Below, in pieces: positions 10,205 through 22,570 of a stretch of 64,000 nucleotides of DNA; the stretch's first letter is position 1, and the number at the start of each line of letters is the position of its first letter. Below the pieces are notes generated by a model. That model worked only from the letters and a program-made list of their open reading frames with translations. It did not search any database and was not told the origin of the DNA. This DNA is from Henckelia pumila. Its lineage: Eukaryota > Streptophyta > Magnoliopsida > Lamiales > Gesneriaceae. The position numbers and the translations under genes were made by a program. The stretch lies in the NCBI RefSeq assembly GCF_033568475.1, contig NC_133122.1, positions 82,111,442 through 82,175,441 of the forward strand, written 5' to 3'.

Positions 10205-12775
10205 TGTAAGGCCCAAAAATATTAAATTATTAATTATGGAATTTGAGAATTAAATTCCATATTATGGGTTAATATCGATTTGAGAAGTGAAAGAAATTAT
10301 AGATTTAATTTACGAGCCGAAAATATTTAATTTGAGAATTTATGAATTTTGAGAATTAAATTCCGAGAATTCTTAAATTAAAAGAATAAATATTCGATTT
10401 GAATATTTATGGAATTTAAGATTAAATTCCATGTTTTAGGAATTAACGACTATTAATTTTGAAGATACAACCCGATCAGAGACTGATTTGCAAATATCGA
10501 AGTTGCAAGGGCTAAAGTGCAAACGGCTGGGATTATTTAATTAATCCGAATTTAATTTATTTTAATCCGAGTATATTTAATTTGGGAATATTTAGAGTTT
10601 CGATTTTAATTCTAATATTCTTAAATTATTTTTGATTGAAATTGAATTAAAATGAAGGCCGAGGACTGAATTGAAATTAATGAAGACTTGAGGGACTAAA
10701 TTGCAATTATGCAATACATATCCGATTTAGATTAAGATTATCAGCATGTGCACGTGGAGAAATCAGATGTCCTTCAGAAAAATTGAAGATTTCTGAACAG
10801 AGAGCCGAGAGCTCTTTCTTTTCCTTTGAATTCGATTTGTTCAAATCGCCGTAACTTTTGTTCCGCTCGTCCGATTTCGATTCCGAAAGATGTTCTGGAA
10901 TACTTGCGACGAGGCCTTCGATTTTATGTAAGTATTTTGTTATCTCGGCATGTTTTGAAGAACGAAATTTGGCAGAGATCAGATTATGACTTGATGTTTG
11001 TGTTTTTGAGTCGTATGCCGTTCGATATCGCAGTCGGATTGAAAATGAATTAAGAAACGAACTTGTCATGGTTTCAGCATGTCTTTGACTTGTTAACATG
11101 TGATTATAGCTGCTGATATTTGAAGTATGAATGATATGAAGTGATTAGAAGTTGATAAGAAGTTTATAATGAATTTGATACCGAGTCGGTTCCCGATTTT
11201 TAATCGCTACGCCGTCGGTTGATGTTTTAGGATCAGTTTTGATAAAAAAAGATTGAATTGAGATGTTAGTGAAATGTTAGCGATGACATAGCATTTATAT
11301 TTCTCAGTTTCAGTCACGTTTGAAAGACGAACGATGCAAGACTCCAAGTTATACCGAATAAGAAGAAGTTGAAGTTTGTAATGATGTTGATTGAATGTAT
11401 ATTGATGATTTTGATTCAATTCTGAAATGATTGAATAGAATGATGTTTGATATGTATGCTTTGATGATATGTTTCAGAGTTTAATAGGAGACTATTGACT
11501 CAAGAACCTCAACTTGAAACCGAAGAAGAAGTGATCAAGATTGAAGATGGTTTGAGGTTTGAATGATCAGGTGTAGGAGTTGTTGTACTTCCTATCCAGA
11601 TGTGAAAAATCGTCAACTCGAGAATGAAAGGTATAATGATGACATCGCGAGTCAGGGACTGTGAAACTCAAGAACGACTATTCTTGAGTTATCTCGAACA
11701 AATCACATACTTGTTTAAGTACTTGTTCTTGAGGTAGAACTTATGTTATTTTCGATCCATCACAGGTAGTGGATCTTTATTGCTTTTGATATGATTGTAT
11801 ATTGAGTTGATTCTATGCCAAGGTCGCGGTTAACCTTATTTGCGAGTCGTTTACGAACTCGTTAGATGGATATCCATGTCAAGATCGTTTACAAATCTTG
11901 ATGGCAATGAAGTGATAAGAATCATTTTTGAGATAAGCGCGCTATATAAATTGAGTCTTGATTTTAAGTTTGAGTCGATATATGCGTTATTTTTACTCTA
12001 TTCTTAAGTTGATATGTTTAGAGTTGATATGAATTTATTTAACGCATTTATATGTCGATTATACTGAGAATGATTTCTCACCGGAGTTTATCCGGCTGTT
12101 GCTTTGTTTTGTATGTGTGCATTGCAACAGGTGGGGCAGGAGCTTGGTTGAGAGAACATTGATAGCTCGGGAGAGAGATGTAGCAAGTGTGGACTCGGGT
12201 TTATAAGTTAAAGCTTGGTATAGTGATAGCATCAAACATAGCAAGAACTTAAGACTTAAAGTTGTTTATGCTATGTTGAATAGCTTGTAGTTTTATATCT
12301 CTTAAGCTATTCATTTGATGTAATACATGTATGATTTGATGATAGGAACTTGGTATATGAAAGTATGCATGTTCTCAGAATTTATTATATTAATTGAGAA
12401 ATCATGCTATGGTTCCACGTTTTGACAGCAAAGATCAGCAGTAGATTTTGAGTAGAGGGTAGCTCGCTCGATCGGGTGAAAGTTACCGATCGAGCGAGGC
12501 TTGTGATTCTTGGGCAGAAAATGTGATTTTTATTGCCCGCTCGATCGGTAGATTTTGCCCGATCGAGCGAGGCCAATGTTTGTGCAGACCCGAGAATTTG
12601 ATAATTTTGCTCGCTCGATCGGCTGACTTTGCCCGATCGAGCGAGGCTCTGAAATTTAAAAAAAAAAAAAAAAATTTTTTTCTGCTCTTGATTTATTATT
12701 CTTTAATTGTTTGATTAATTATTTAATTAATCATTAGCTGCCCTAAAATGAGATTAGCAACCCGAGGTCCCCACA
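10205..12775 (+). repeat. 5' LTR of element A
   Basis: The LTR runs TGTAAGGCCC...CCGAGGTCCCCACA, 2571 bp. The right terminal phrase CCGAGGTCCCCACA is shared with element C, and nearly so with B. A set of CG-rich hairpins lies 130-315 bp before its end. The 130-codon minus-strand frame at 10707-11099 recurs in the 3' LTR only because the LTRs are copies. Confidence 0.9.
12462..12646. repeat. Three GCTCGATCGG hairpins near the end of the A 5' LTR
   Basis: Three inverted-repeat pairs pair CTCGATCGG with CCGATCGAG around short AT-rich loops (near 12462-12500, 12538-12572 and 12609-12646). They stand out as CG-dense in very AT-rich DNA and recur in the A 3' LTR and both B LTRs. Confidence 0.85.
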
Positions 12776-12780
12776 ACAGT

Positions 12781-12792
12781 TGGTATCAGAGC
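12781..12792 (+). promoter_or_regulatory. Primer-binding site of element A (initiator tRNA-Met type)
   Basis: TGGTATCAGAGC, five bases after the LTR end, is the 12-base match to the 3' end of plant initiator tRNA-Met used by many gypsy and Copia elements. Confidence 0.9.
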
Positions 12793-15700
12793 GTAGGTTT
12801 TGGAATGAGATAGAAGCTGAGCGGGGTAGAGTGAGTCATATGCATTTATAGTATTGCATGATTATGCAGTATTTGATTCGATGATGTACTAATTGCATGT
12901 GCTCTTGATCTACCTTTGAAATTAAATTGATTAATTTACTGATTTGTAAATTTTCGAATTCTTATCGATGTTATTATAAGAATTTCCCCGGGTGATGTAA
13001 GCACACAGAATCAAAGAGAATATTGTTCTTTGGGTGATGTAAGCACCCCAGACTGACAGAGTTGTATGGCCAGACTAAACAGAATGGTATGGTCAGATTG
13101 AACAGAACTGTATTATTGCTCAGCTGAATGAAATATCTCTGATTGAACAGAACAGAATATCAGCGAATGGATAGATGTATTGCAGGTAGAAGTTGTTCTG
13201 AAGAACTGATTAATCGTTCAGATAACTGAAAGAGACAGATGAGTGACGTATCAGATTGACTGTCTACCAACTTCAAGACTAGAAATCAGCTGATAGATTT
13301 TGATGAAGAAATTCTGACAGAATTGAGGTATATTTATTTGTTGTTAAGTGCTTAGAATAAGGTTTTAATTAACAATTCTTTGACACAACAGATAGAAATG
13401 ATGAGAAAAAGAAGAATATATCAATCAGAAGAAGAGTACTTTGAATAGGAAAGCATGCATTGCTAGATTTCAAGCCTATTATGATTCTTTGAATTGTAAA
13501 TGATAATAATGAAGCTTGGGTTTTAGTTGTTTCATTATGGCTTGAATTGGAAGATTATGCCTGAATAAATGCTGATGACTGAAACATGTTATGAAAGACA
13601 TAGTCTTGGTTACTAGAACTGAAGTTGAATGATGAAGCAAAAGGACTGAAATTGTAAAGATGCTACGGTGTGTGAGAAAAACACGTATTTAACTACAATT
13701 TCTATTCCAGAAGTATACAGAGAATCAGAATGAAATTGCACTTGAGAATGAAAGTACAGGTAACAAATTTATGTTGTTTTAACCTGTTTAATTATTGGTG
13801 CAATAGATTCATGATAGCTGAAAGATTATTATATGATCACCTCTGTATCAGAAAAGAGACTGTGTGAATTGAACGGAAGAATGGAACTATTGCTTCGATG
13901 AACTGAAAATGAAGATGATTTTTGTTCGTATTGAAATATCTGTTTATGTTGCATGATAGATTATGATACAATATTTGAATACAGATTAATAGAAGAATTG
14001 ATGATAAGAAGCGATAAAATTAGATCAGCAAGAACATAACGTGCATATGAATAAGTTGATATGGTATAGAATCTCGAATTAAGATTCTGTGATTTCGGTT
14101 TGATATATATGATATTTGATTACAGAAATATTCCAAAATCAGTATAGTCGGTGCACTAGATATGTTCAAGATCTAAATCAGCATTGATAGATATGCCGAT
14201 TAATAGAGATGACAGATATATTCAAGTAAGATTTCGACTTTAGTTTCAGTTGTGAACTGGAATTCTATAGTGAATTGATGAATTTATGAATTACCGACTT
14301 GATGAGATTATGAACTGAATTTTGATTTTGAAGTTTAGAAGATAGACGATGATATGAAAATCAGTTACAGTTGAGTCTTTTCTGTGATTATGCTGAATCG
14401 ATTACATCAATTGGAAATATGATTCTTGAAATGATTGAATATTGATTGGCTTTCATGGCACATTGCTTTCGTTTAGAGCCTGTGTTGATTCACTCATTCT
14501 GAGTTGTGCGATGCAAGTGAGTTGTTTTCACTTTGCAGAGTTTTTTATCCAGACGATTTGATTTTTGGATGACCTTGATTGAGGGATTTTCTCAATCTTG
14601 ATTTATTTCTTTTGATTTTGAGAATTATTGATCCTTTGATGATATTTCAGCGTATGTTAAGATTTTTGACTCGTAACTGATAGAAGAGCTTGAATTTGAT
14701 CCATGATTTTTGGATTAGATGATATGAATTGTCTGTACTTAGAGATAGAAATGAGGAATGGAATAGACATCTGATGAATTGATTTTAGATTTCTGTGTAT
14801 TCTGGTTTAAATATTCAGATGAATATATCCTCAATCAGAATGATTTTTGATTGGAAGTAAGCCAGAACTGTTCAGAGGATGAAATAAACACAGAAAGTAA
14901 CTGAAGCGATGAGAATTCAGTAAAGAATGCCAGATGAAGATATGAATTGAAGCCTCAGATCAGAATGAATGAATTCTATTATGATTGATTATCTGATTGT
15001 GCTTGATCTTTCCGAAAAGAAATATCAGATTATGAAGAAAATGCACAACAATGAATTTGAGATTCATCCAATAATTGTTTTATCAGAAGATAAAGCAAAT
15101 AGAAGTAACCGAATTAGTATGTTTTTGAAGTTAAACGTACAGAGAGTTTCTGATGAAGTTGAAAATCGCTGACCAGATTAGTTCAGTGATAGTTTAGAAA
15201 CTCCAGAAATTGAAATGAGATCATGATTTGAAAGAGTAATTTGTGAAACTACCAAGATGAAGCCGTTTATATGATGTAAACAGGTGGTAGTTAAAAACAT
15301 ATTGATTTGAAATACTGTATACGATAATTTGTCTGTATGATCAAATCACTGAATTGTGATTAGATTTGTTGCAAGACGAATAGTAAGCCAAGAAATAATG
15401 TTTCAGATTGAAACATTGGGTTTACTATTACATTGTAATACAGATGATTCGAAGACTTTGAGTACTTTTTAGGTACAATATGTTATCCTTGAATTGGAAG
15501 AATAATCAGAGAAGATGAATTGAATTTCGAGAATGAAATTTTATCTAATATGATACCGATTATCAACAGTTCTGAATACGTTGAAATCTGTGAATACAGC
15601 ATAAACTCTGATTACGAAATAATCCGAATAGACTAATCAGATTTGTAGAATACACAGTATGAGATGTGAATAACAACTATCGATTCAGATCTGTGAAGAA

Positions 15701-16817
15701 GATAGAGATATGATGAATTACAGGAATGATTACAATCTATTGTCAGGATTAAGACTTTAGAATTATTCAACAGATGTGGCATCGATTGATTGATTGATGT
15801 TCTGAGAGTTGGTTATATGTGATTGCATTATACCATTTGTCGATTGATGGATTATCTGAGTTGATTTTCCGGATATTGAGAATATTCTCAGAACTTTGAT
15901 ACCTGATTCGGTATTACTTGTCTTGATATGTTGCCACTTGATGATTATAATTCCTGTAATAGCTAATGAATCAATTTTGAGATAATGATATGATGAAAAG
16001 AAATCAGATTTCTTTGTATTGGAATGATACTACTGAAGTATATGATATCAGATCAGACATGATTTGTTGTCAGCAGATCAGATGTGATTTGAGAAACACA
16101 AGGATGATGAATATGAATCTGTATGGAATGAAAGCAGAGAAGATGAACCAGAATTAGTAATTGAATGATAGATATAACTTTTGAAGCTGAAATTGATTAG
16201 TTAAGTGGAAAAGTTATTCTTGAAACATCATTCAATTCAGAATAGAGAAAGGGCAGAGTTTAATTTATAGATTCAGAATATGAAGTTGAATACTAATCTT
16301 GAAGCGATGAACTGAATAACAGTGTAGACTTGATTTATTTCTATACTCTGTATAGAATGATATAGAGAAAGAATCAAGTCGTCCCAAAGGATGAATTTCA
16401 CTGAATGAAATGTCAGATAGAATTGATGATTTCATTGAACGAATGTATTCTTTTCAGCTGGATAAGTTCAGTATCTAAGTGAAAGAAGTATCAGTAGATT
16501 CTTCGTATGTACTTTATTCAGATGAGATAGATATTGACGAAATTCTGAGTTAAGTCGATTATTCGACAAATCTTTGATCGAAGAAAGAAACAGCTTAGAA
16601 CAAAGTTGTTTCAATGACTTAAAGTACAACTGAATAGATACTGATTACAAGAGAATAGAAGCAGATTCGAAGTAATAATCTGACAATAGATTGAAAGATG
16701 AAGTGAGATACGAAATGCAGAGTGGATAATTGAAGTGAGAATCACTTCAGATAATCATTCAGTCTATTAGATTTGATATTCTGGATGAATACAATTTCGA
16801 TGACGAAATCATTTCTT
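12793..16817 (+). pseudogene. Decayed gypsy pol remnants inside element A
   Basis: Stops and indels fill all frames. Two stretches can still be aligned by eye with gypsy pol. Near 15000-15090 the reading KYQIMKKMHNNEFEIHP parallels the integrase N-terminal zinc region (the ISELRHQIMQEAH segment of element C). Near 16462-16640 the reading DSSYVLYSDEIDIDEILS, with nearby stops, parallels the C-terminal part of pol. The integrase core equivalent lies near 15770-15970. The interior of B aligns co-linearly with this one, including shared lesions, so the region behaves as inherited filler and not as a gene. Confidence 0.7.
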
Positions 16818-16830
16818 AGAGGGGAGGAAT
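16818..16830 (+). promoter_or_regulatory. Polypurine tract of element A
   Basis: AGAGGGGAGGAAT sits immediately before the TG of the 3' LTR. An identical tract precedes the 3' LTRs of B and C. Confidence 0.9.
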
Positions 16831-19412
16831 TGTAAGACCCGAAAATATTAAATTATTAATTATGGTATTTGAGAATTAAATTCCATATTATGGGTTAATA
16901 TCGATTTGAGAAGTGAAAGAAATTATAGATTTAATTTCCGAGCCGAAAATATTTAATTTGAGAATTTATGGATTTTGAGAATTAAATTCCGAGAATTCTT
17001 AAATTAAAATAATAAATATTCGATTTGAATATTTATGGAATTTAAGATTAAATTCCATGTTTCGGGAATTAACGACGATAAAATTTGAAGATACAACCCG
17101 ATCAGAGACTGATTTGCAAATATCGAAGTTGCAAGGGCTAAAGTGCAAACGGCCGGGATTATTTAATTAATCCGAATTTAATTTATTTTAATCCGAGTAT
17201 ATTTAATTTGGGAATATTTAGAGTTTCGATTTTAATTCTAATATTCTTAAATTATTTTGGATTGAAATTTAATTAAAATGAAGGCCGAGGACTGAATTGA
17301 AATTAATGAAGACTTTAGGGACTAAATTGCAATTATGCAATACATATCCGATTTAGATTAAGATTATCAGCATGTGTACGTGGAGAAATCAGACTTCCTT
17401 TAGCAAAATTGAAGATTTCTGAACAGAGAGCCGAGAGCTCTTTCTTTTCCTTTGAATTCGATTTGTTCAAATCGCCGTAACTTTTGTTCCGCTCGTCCGA
17501 TTTTGATTCCAAAAGATGTTTTGGAATCCTTGCGACGAGGCCTTCGATTTGATGTAAGTATTTTGTTATCTCGTCATGTTTTGAAGAACGAAATTTGGTA
17601 GAGATCAGATTATGACTTGATGTTTGTGTTTTTGAGTCGTATGTCGTTCGATATCGCAGTCGGATTGAAAATGAATTAAGAAACGAACTTGTCATGGTTT
17701 CAGCATGGCTTTGACTTGTTAACATGTGATTATAGCTGCTGATATTTGAAGTATGAATGATATGAAGTGATTAGAAGTTGATAAGAAGTTCATAATGAAT
17801 TTGATACCGAGTCGGTTTCCGATTTTTAATCGCTACGCCGTCGGTTGATGTTTTAGGATCAGTTTTGATAACCAAAGATTGAATTGAGATGTTAGTGAAA
17901 TGTTAGCGATGACATAACATTTATATTTCCCAGTTTCAGTCACATTTGAAAGACGAACGATGCAAGACTCCAAATTATACCGAATAAGAAGAAGTTGAAG
18001 TTTGAAATGATGTTGATTGGATCTATATTGATGATTTTGATTCAATTCTGAAATGATTGAATAAAATGAAGTTTGATATGTATGTTTTGATGATATGTTT
18101 CAGAGTTTAAGAGGAGACTATTGACTCAAGAACCTCAACTTGAAACCGAAGAAGAAGTGATCAAGATTGAAGATGGTTTGAGGTTTGAATGATCAGGTGT
18201 AGGAGTTGTTGTACTTCCTATCCAGATTTGAAACATAGTCAACTCGAGAATGAAAGGTATAATGACAACATCGCGAGTCAGGGACTGTGAAACTCAAGAA
18301 CGACTATTCTTGAGTTATCCCGAACAAATCACATACTTGTTTAAATACTTGTTCTTGAGGTAGAACTTATGTTATTGTCGATCCATCACAGGTAGTGGAT
18401 CTTTATTGCTTTTGATATGATTGTATATTGAGTTGATTCTATGCCAAGGTTGCGGTTAACCTTATTTGCGAGTCGTTTACGAACTCGTTAGATGGATATC
18501 CATGTCAAGATCGTTTACGAATCTTGATGGCAATGAAGTGATAAGAATTAATTCTTGAGATAAGCGAGCTATATAAATTGAGTCTTGATTTGAAGTTTGA
18601 GTCGATATATGCGTTATTTTTACTTTATTCTTGAGTTGATATGCTTAGAGTTGATATGAATTTATTTAACGCATTTATATGTTGATTATACTGAGAATGA
18701 TTTCTCACCGGAGTTTATCCGGCTGTTGCTTTGCTTTGTATGTGTGCATTGCAATAGGTGGGGCAGGAGCTTGGTTGAGAAAACATTGATAGCTCGGGAG
18801 AGAGATGTAGCAAGTGTGGACTCGGGTTTATAAGTTAAAGCTTGGTATAGTGATAACATCAAACATAGCAAGAACTTAAGATTTGAAGTTGTTTATGCTA
18901 TGTTGAATAGCTTGTAGTTTTATATCTCTTAAGCTATTCATTTGATGTAATACATGTATGATTTGATGATAGGAACTTGGTATATGAAAGTATGCATGTT
19001 CTCAGAATTTATTATATGTTTAGACTTGAATTTGATTGAGAAATCATGCTATGGTTCCACTATTTGACAGCAAAGATCAGCAGCATATTTTGAGTAGAGG
19101 GTAGCTCGCTCGATCGGGTGAAAGTTACCGATCGAGCGAGGCTTGTGATTCTTGGGCAGAAAATGTGATTTTTATTGCCCGCTCGATCGGTAGATTTTGC
19201 CCGATCGAGTGAGGCCAATGTTTGTGCAGACCCGAGAACTTGATATTTTTGCTCGCTCGATCGGCTGACTTTGCCCGATCGAGCGAGGCTCTGAAATTTT
19301 TAAAAAAAAAAAAAATTTCTGCTCTTGATTTATTATTCTTTAATTGTTTGATTAATTGTTTAATTAATCATTAGCTGCCCTAAAACGAGATTAGCAACCC
19401 GAGGTCCCCACA
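16831..19412 (+). repeat. 3' LTR of element A
   Basis: This is a 2582-bp direct copy of 10205-12775, starting TGTAAGACCC and ending CCCCACA, followed by the duplication GTCCT. The three CTCGATCGG hairpins recur at 19104-19288. Small indels and scattered substitutions against the 5' LTR show moderate age. Confidence 0.9.
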
Positions 19413-20044
19413 GTCCTAGTTCAAGGGTTGGGCCATGGGAGATCAAGGTCTAGGTGTCATAGAGGGCAAAAGGATTTCGAACAAAAAAATTTCTACCGGA
19501 TTGAAGGGCTGTCCGATTATGGTCGAGTAGGGCAGTGTTATACTCGGGTTTTGGCTAAGGGCAGGGTTCGAGATTAGCCTAGGATACTAAGAAAATGTCA
19601 CTTCAAAGGGAACTAATTCGGCTAAGTTTTGGGTTAAGTTCTAGGCTATTGAATATTAAGGGGCAAGAATTTAGGTGTTAAGTGTGCTACCCGAGAACTT
19701 ACTTGCCAGGGATTATTGGTTAAGAAAGATACTTCGAGGATGGCCTTCTAGTTAAGTATAGAGGGCATGGGGACTGTGTTTTCAAACGTAATTTGTTTTG
19801 ATAAAGAAATGAGTATGTTATAAACATTTACAAGTGGATTGCTCGGGATTCGTCCTAAGTGCCAAAAAGGAGAGTATAGATTCTTAGCTATGGTTTGCCA
19901 CCTAAATCACCATCCATGTTAACCATCCTACTTCATTTGTTTGAGTATCGAGTAAATATTTGTAAAGAAGGTCATTTTCTTGAATTCAGTCGAAGTCTTC
20001 GAGTCAAGTCAAGAAAGAAAATATTTTTAACGGAGAGTTGATTG

Positions 20045-20240
20045 TGCCAAGATGGGCAATGTCGGTTGGAGGATGCCTTAACTCACTTGCCAAACGATGG
20101 GTAGTGTGCGGCCGAGAGACATCTCGGAACCCCTACCAAAACGACGGGTAGTGTGCGGTCGGAAGAAATCTTGGAACACCTACCAAATCAGTTATAAGGG
20201 GCAATGTCTCGTCGGGAGAGATCTCGGTGTCTTGCCAACA
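20045..20240 (+). repeat. Tandem repeats of about 50 bp within the H LTR
   Basis: Three to four diverged units share GGGTAGTGTGCGG, a TCTCGGAAC- or TCTTGGAAC-type phrase and CCTACCAAA. The units are imperfect, so the array is not recent. Confidence 0.6.
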
Positions 20241-20296
20241 TAGTATACTGTAGTCATTGATCAATAAAAATAGAGGGTTACAATCAATGATCTAAG

Positions 20297-20380
20297 TTTA
20301 CAGTTCAGTTTATCAGTTCACAGTTTAGTTTATCAGTTCACAGTTCAGTTTATCAGTTTACACTTCAGTTTATTCGTTCT
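20297..20380 (+). repeat. Four tandem 20-bp repeats within the H LTR
   Basis: The unit TTCACAGTTCAGTTTATCAG is repeated about four times with one or two changes per copy. It is a local minisatellite. Confidence 0.8.
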
Positions 20381-21078
20381 CAGTCATTCTTTTCTGTTCA
20401 CATGTTCGGACTTGCTATGCCCCTTTCAGTTTGCGTTTAGTTTCAGTAAGTTAGTTTCAGTCATGCATGCAATGTTTTCAAGTACTCCTTTTTTCTAGAG
20501 ATTCAGTTAGGAAAAGACAATGTATTTTCAGTATGTGATATTTTTAATTGTGTGTGCATGTATATTTATTATTCGTTATTTCACCCCATATTCTTGTTGA
20601 TTCTTTAGGCTCACTACATATGCTTGGTGCAGGTGAGGATGCTTACCCAGTGACTGAGGGGCAGGATCAACAGGGTTGACAACTTTTGGCCCATGACCGT
20701 TGCTTCCCTTTACTTTTTAGTATGAGTTGTCTGTAATAAAGAATTTCTTACACTTGTTTATTTTTCAGTTGTTTTAGCAGGATGTGTTTCCCTGCCTTGT
20801 TCCTTGACATGTAAACTCGTTATCCGTATTTCTTTCCTTGATGTTGGGATTAATTTCCTCCGGATATTTGTGTTATCGTGTTATGTTTGTTTTAATTATT
20901 GGTGGTCTATCTTTCTATTTTGAACTGCTGAATGAGACAGGTCGGATTTAAGTATTTACAGATAGGTCATGGCGAAATTTTTTTAAAAAAATTTCTATAA
21001 ATAATTATAATAATAATAATATCCCAAAATTTCCTTTTTCTCATTTAATTAATTAAACTAGAGGTTAGGTTCGTTTCA

Positions 21079-21368
21079 ACTAGAGACTGCCAAAGAGCTC
21101 GGGAATGAGGAGTTCTTCAATTCCTCCAAGTTTGGCGATCTAGTGGCGGTGAAGGCAACTAGCTGCCTTCTTTGACGAGGGTTTCAAAGAGTTTTTGGCC
21201 CAGTTCCGGGCTAATGGGTATTTGGAGACCGAACACCCTGCCCTCTTCCTAGATTGTGCTAAGGCTTTAGATGACATTCCCGATGAAGATGATGAGGAGG
21301 AGACCGAGCCAGAGAGACCCAAAAAACCCGATCAGAGCTCCAAGCAACATGATGACTCCGCCCCTTAA
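21079..21368 (+). pseudogene. C-terminal part of an ORF resembling a Tat-type antisense ORF
   Basis: After the end of H, the frame ETAKELGNEEFFNSSKFGDL is followed by a frame change. It then reads FFDEGFKEFLAQFRANGYLE, EHPALFLD and an acidic tail of D/E runs ending SAP and TAA at 21366. This resembles C-termini of proteins of unknown function linked to plant gypsy elements. It is on the plus strand, while the G pol downstream is on the minus strand with tandem repeats between them. That is the layout of Tat/Ogre/Retand elements that carry an antisense ORF after pol. H truncates the ORF at its left. Confidence 0.5.
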
Positions 21369-21954
21369 CTGTTTCTTGTTTTTTTTTTAATCACTGAACA
21401 TGTTTCATATTAGGGGCCCTATGTGGTCGTTTGAGATTTACCATTGCCCGGGTCGGGCTGCTACAATATTCTCCGTAAATGATCATGTTTTTCGTCGTGT
21501 GTTTATTGTTTGTTTTTTTGTTTTTATGGTCCCAATCCGGGTTAAATTGCACCCCTTTATTTTTTGTGTAGCATATATCTACGGACAAACGTATTCCCGA
21601 GCTACCCTATTACACACGGATCTAGTCCGATCTCAAGATTTCCTCGAGTGTTATGAAATCCAATACTTAAAAATTGACCAAGTGCAAATTAGAAACCCGA
21701 CCTACACACACCCATACTAGGTAAATCGCTACCCATTTTCTCAAAGGCAACTTAGGCATCTGACCTCTTGTACAAATAAATTTAATGAATTTAAAATACG
21801 ATGTCCTGTTTTATTCCTTCAAAAATATCGTTTTTTTTTCCTTCAAAAATATCATTAGGATAATTACAGAACTGGTAATTTAACCTGACTCTGCGCTTTA
21901 AATATACAATTATAAAGTCCCGACCAAAATCTGGCAAGAATGTCGTAATAATTT
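21369..21954. other. Non-coding part of element G between the antisense ORF and the tandem repeats
   Basis: T-rich sequence without a supported gene. The open frame at 21400-21720 has no recognisable domain and is probably chance. Likely 3' untranslated sequence of G. Confidence 0.35.
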
Positions 21955-22570
21955 TGATACCACTGGCAGTTTTTTAATGCCCAATGTGGACCTTAGATAC
22001 CATCTCTACCTGGAATTTTGATACCACTGATTTGGTTGTTTTTTAATGCCACTGATGTGGACTTTGGATACCAGCCCTGCCTGGCATTTTGATACCATTG
22101 ATGTGGATTTTTGATGCCACTAATGTGGGAATTTTGATGCCAGAACTGCCTGGACTTTGATACCACTGATGTGGGTTTTTGATGCCATTGATGTGGGCTT
22201 TTGATGCCAGTGATGTGGGCTTTTGCATACCAACCCTGCCTGAAATTTGATACCACTTATGTGCGTTTTTGATGCCACTGATGTGGGCTTTTGATGTCAG
22301 ACCTGCCTGGACTTTGATACCACTAATGTAGATTTTTTATGCCACTGATGTGGGCTTTTGATGTCAGATCTTCCTGGACTTTGATACCACTGATGTGGGT
22401 TTTTGATGCCACTGATGTGGGCTTTTGATGCCAAACCTTCCTGAACTTTGATACCATTGATGTGGATTTTTTATGCCACTAATGTGGGCTTTTGAATATC
22501 AGCCCTGCCTGAAATTTGATACCACTGATGTGGGTTTTTGATGCTACTGATGTGGGCTTTTGATGCCAGA
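21955..22570. repeat. Tandem array of ~67-bp units in the 3' part of element G, left portion
   Basis: About eight units, each made of three related sub-units of 22, 22 and 23 bp: GATACCACTGATGTGGG..., GATGCCACTGATGTGGG... and GATGCCAGACCTGCCTGGA.... One unit carries an extra 22-bp sub-unit (about 22160-22240). The array is interrupted by element C and continues at 38409-38607. The repeated peptide seen on the minus strand comes from the repeat itself. Bases 22566-22570 (CCAGA) are the target duplication of C. Confidence 0.9.

Larger units (their letters stand above)
10205..19412 (+). mobile_element. Element A: 9.2-kb LTR element without coding capacity (gypsy-derived)
   Basis: The element is complete: two LTRs of about 2.57 kb starting TGTAAG and ending CCCCACA, a PBS TGGTATCAGAGC after the 5' LTR, a polypurine tract before the 3' LTR and the duplication GTCCT on both sides. 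The roughly 4-kb interior has no gag-pol reading frame, only decayed traces of a C-like gypsy pol. The LTRs differ at roughly ten sites in their first 290 bp by eye, so this is an older insertion than element B, its close relative at 56.3 kb. Confidence 0.9.
19413..21078 (+). mobile_element. 3' LTR of gypsy element H, segment 3 of 3
   Basis: This resumes the H LTR after element A. It ends in the kind of sequence typical of long gypsy LTR tails (a GGTCATGGCGAAATTT-like phrase near 20966, then GGTTCGTTTCA at about 21068-21078). The next bases start gag-like coding sequence of another element. The end point is inferred from the terminal CA; the partner duplication lies outside the window. Confidence 0.5.

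Noticed and set aside
10707..11099. A 130-codon minus-strand frame, repeated at 17333-17725
   Set aside because: It is conserved only because the two LTRs of element A are copies. It has no recognisable domain and lies antisense in the LTR.
21400..21720. Plus-strand frame of 106 codons between the antisense ORF and the tandem repeats
   Set aside because: No recognised motif, low-complexity T-rich DNA, and overlapped by an open minus-strand frame; probably chance.
21993..22256. Minus-strand frame with repeating peptide of the ASKxHIxGIK type, also at 38391-38591
   Set aside because: The periodic peptide follows directly from the 22-bp sub-units of the tandem array and is open in more than one frame; there is no evidence of a gene.
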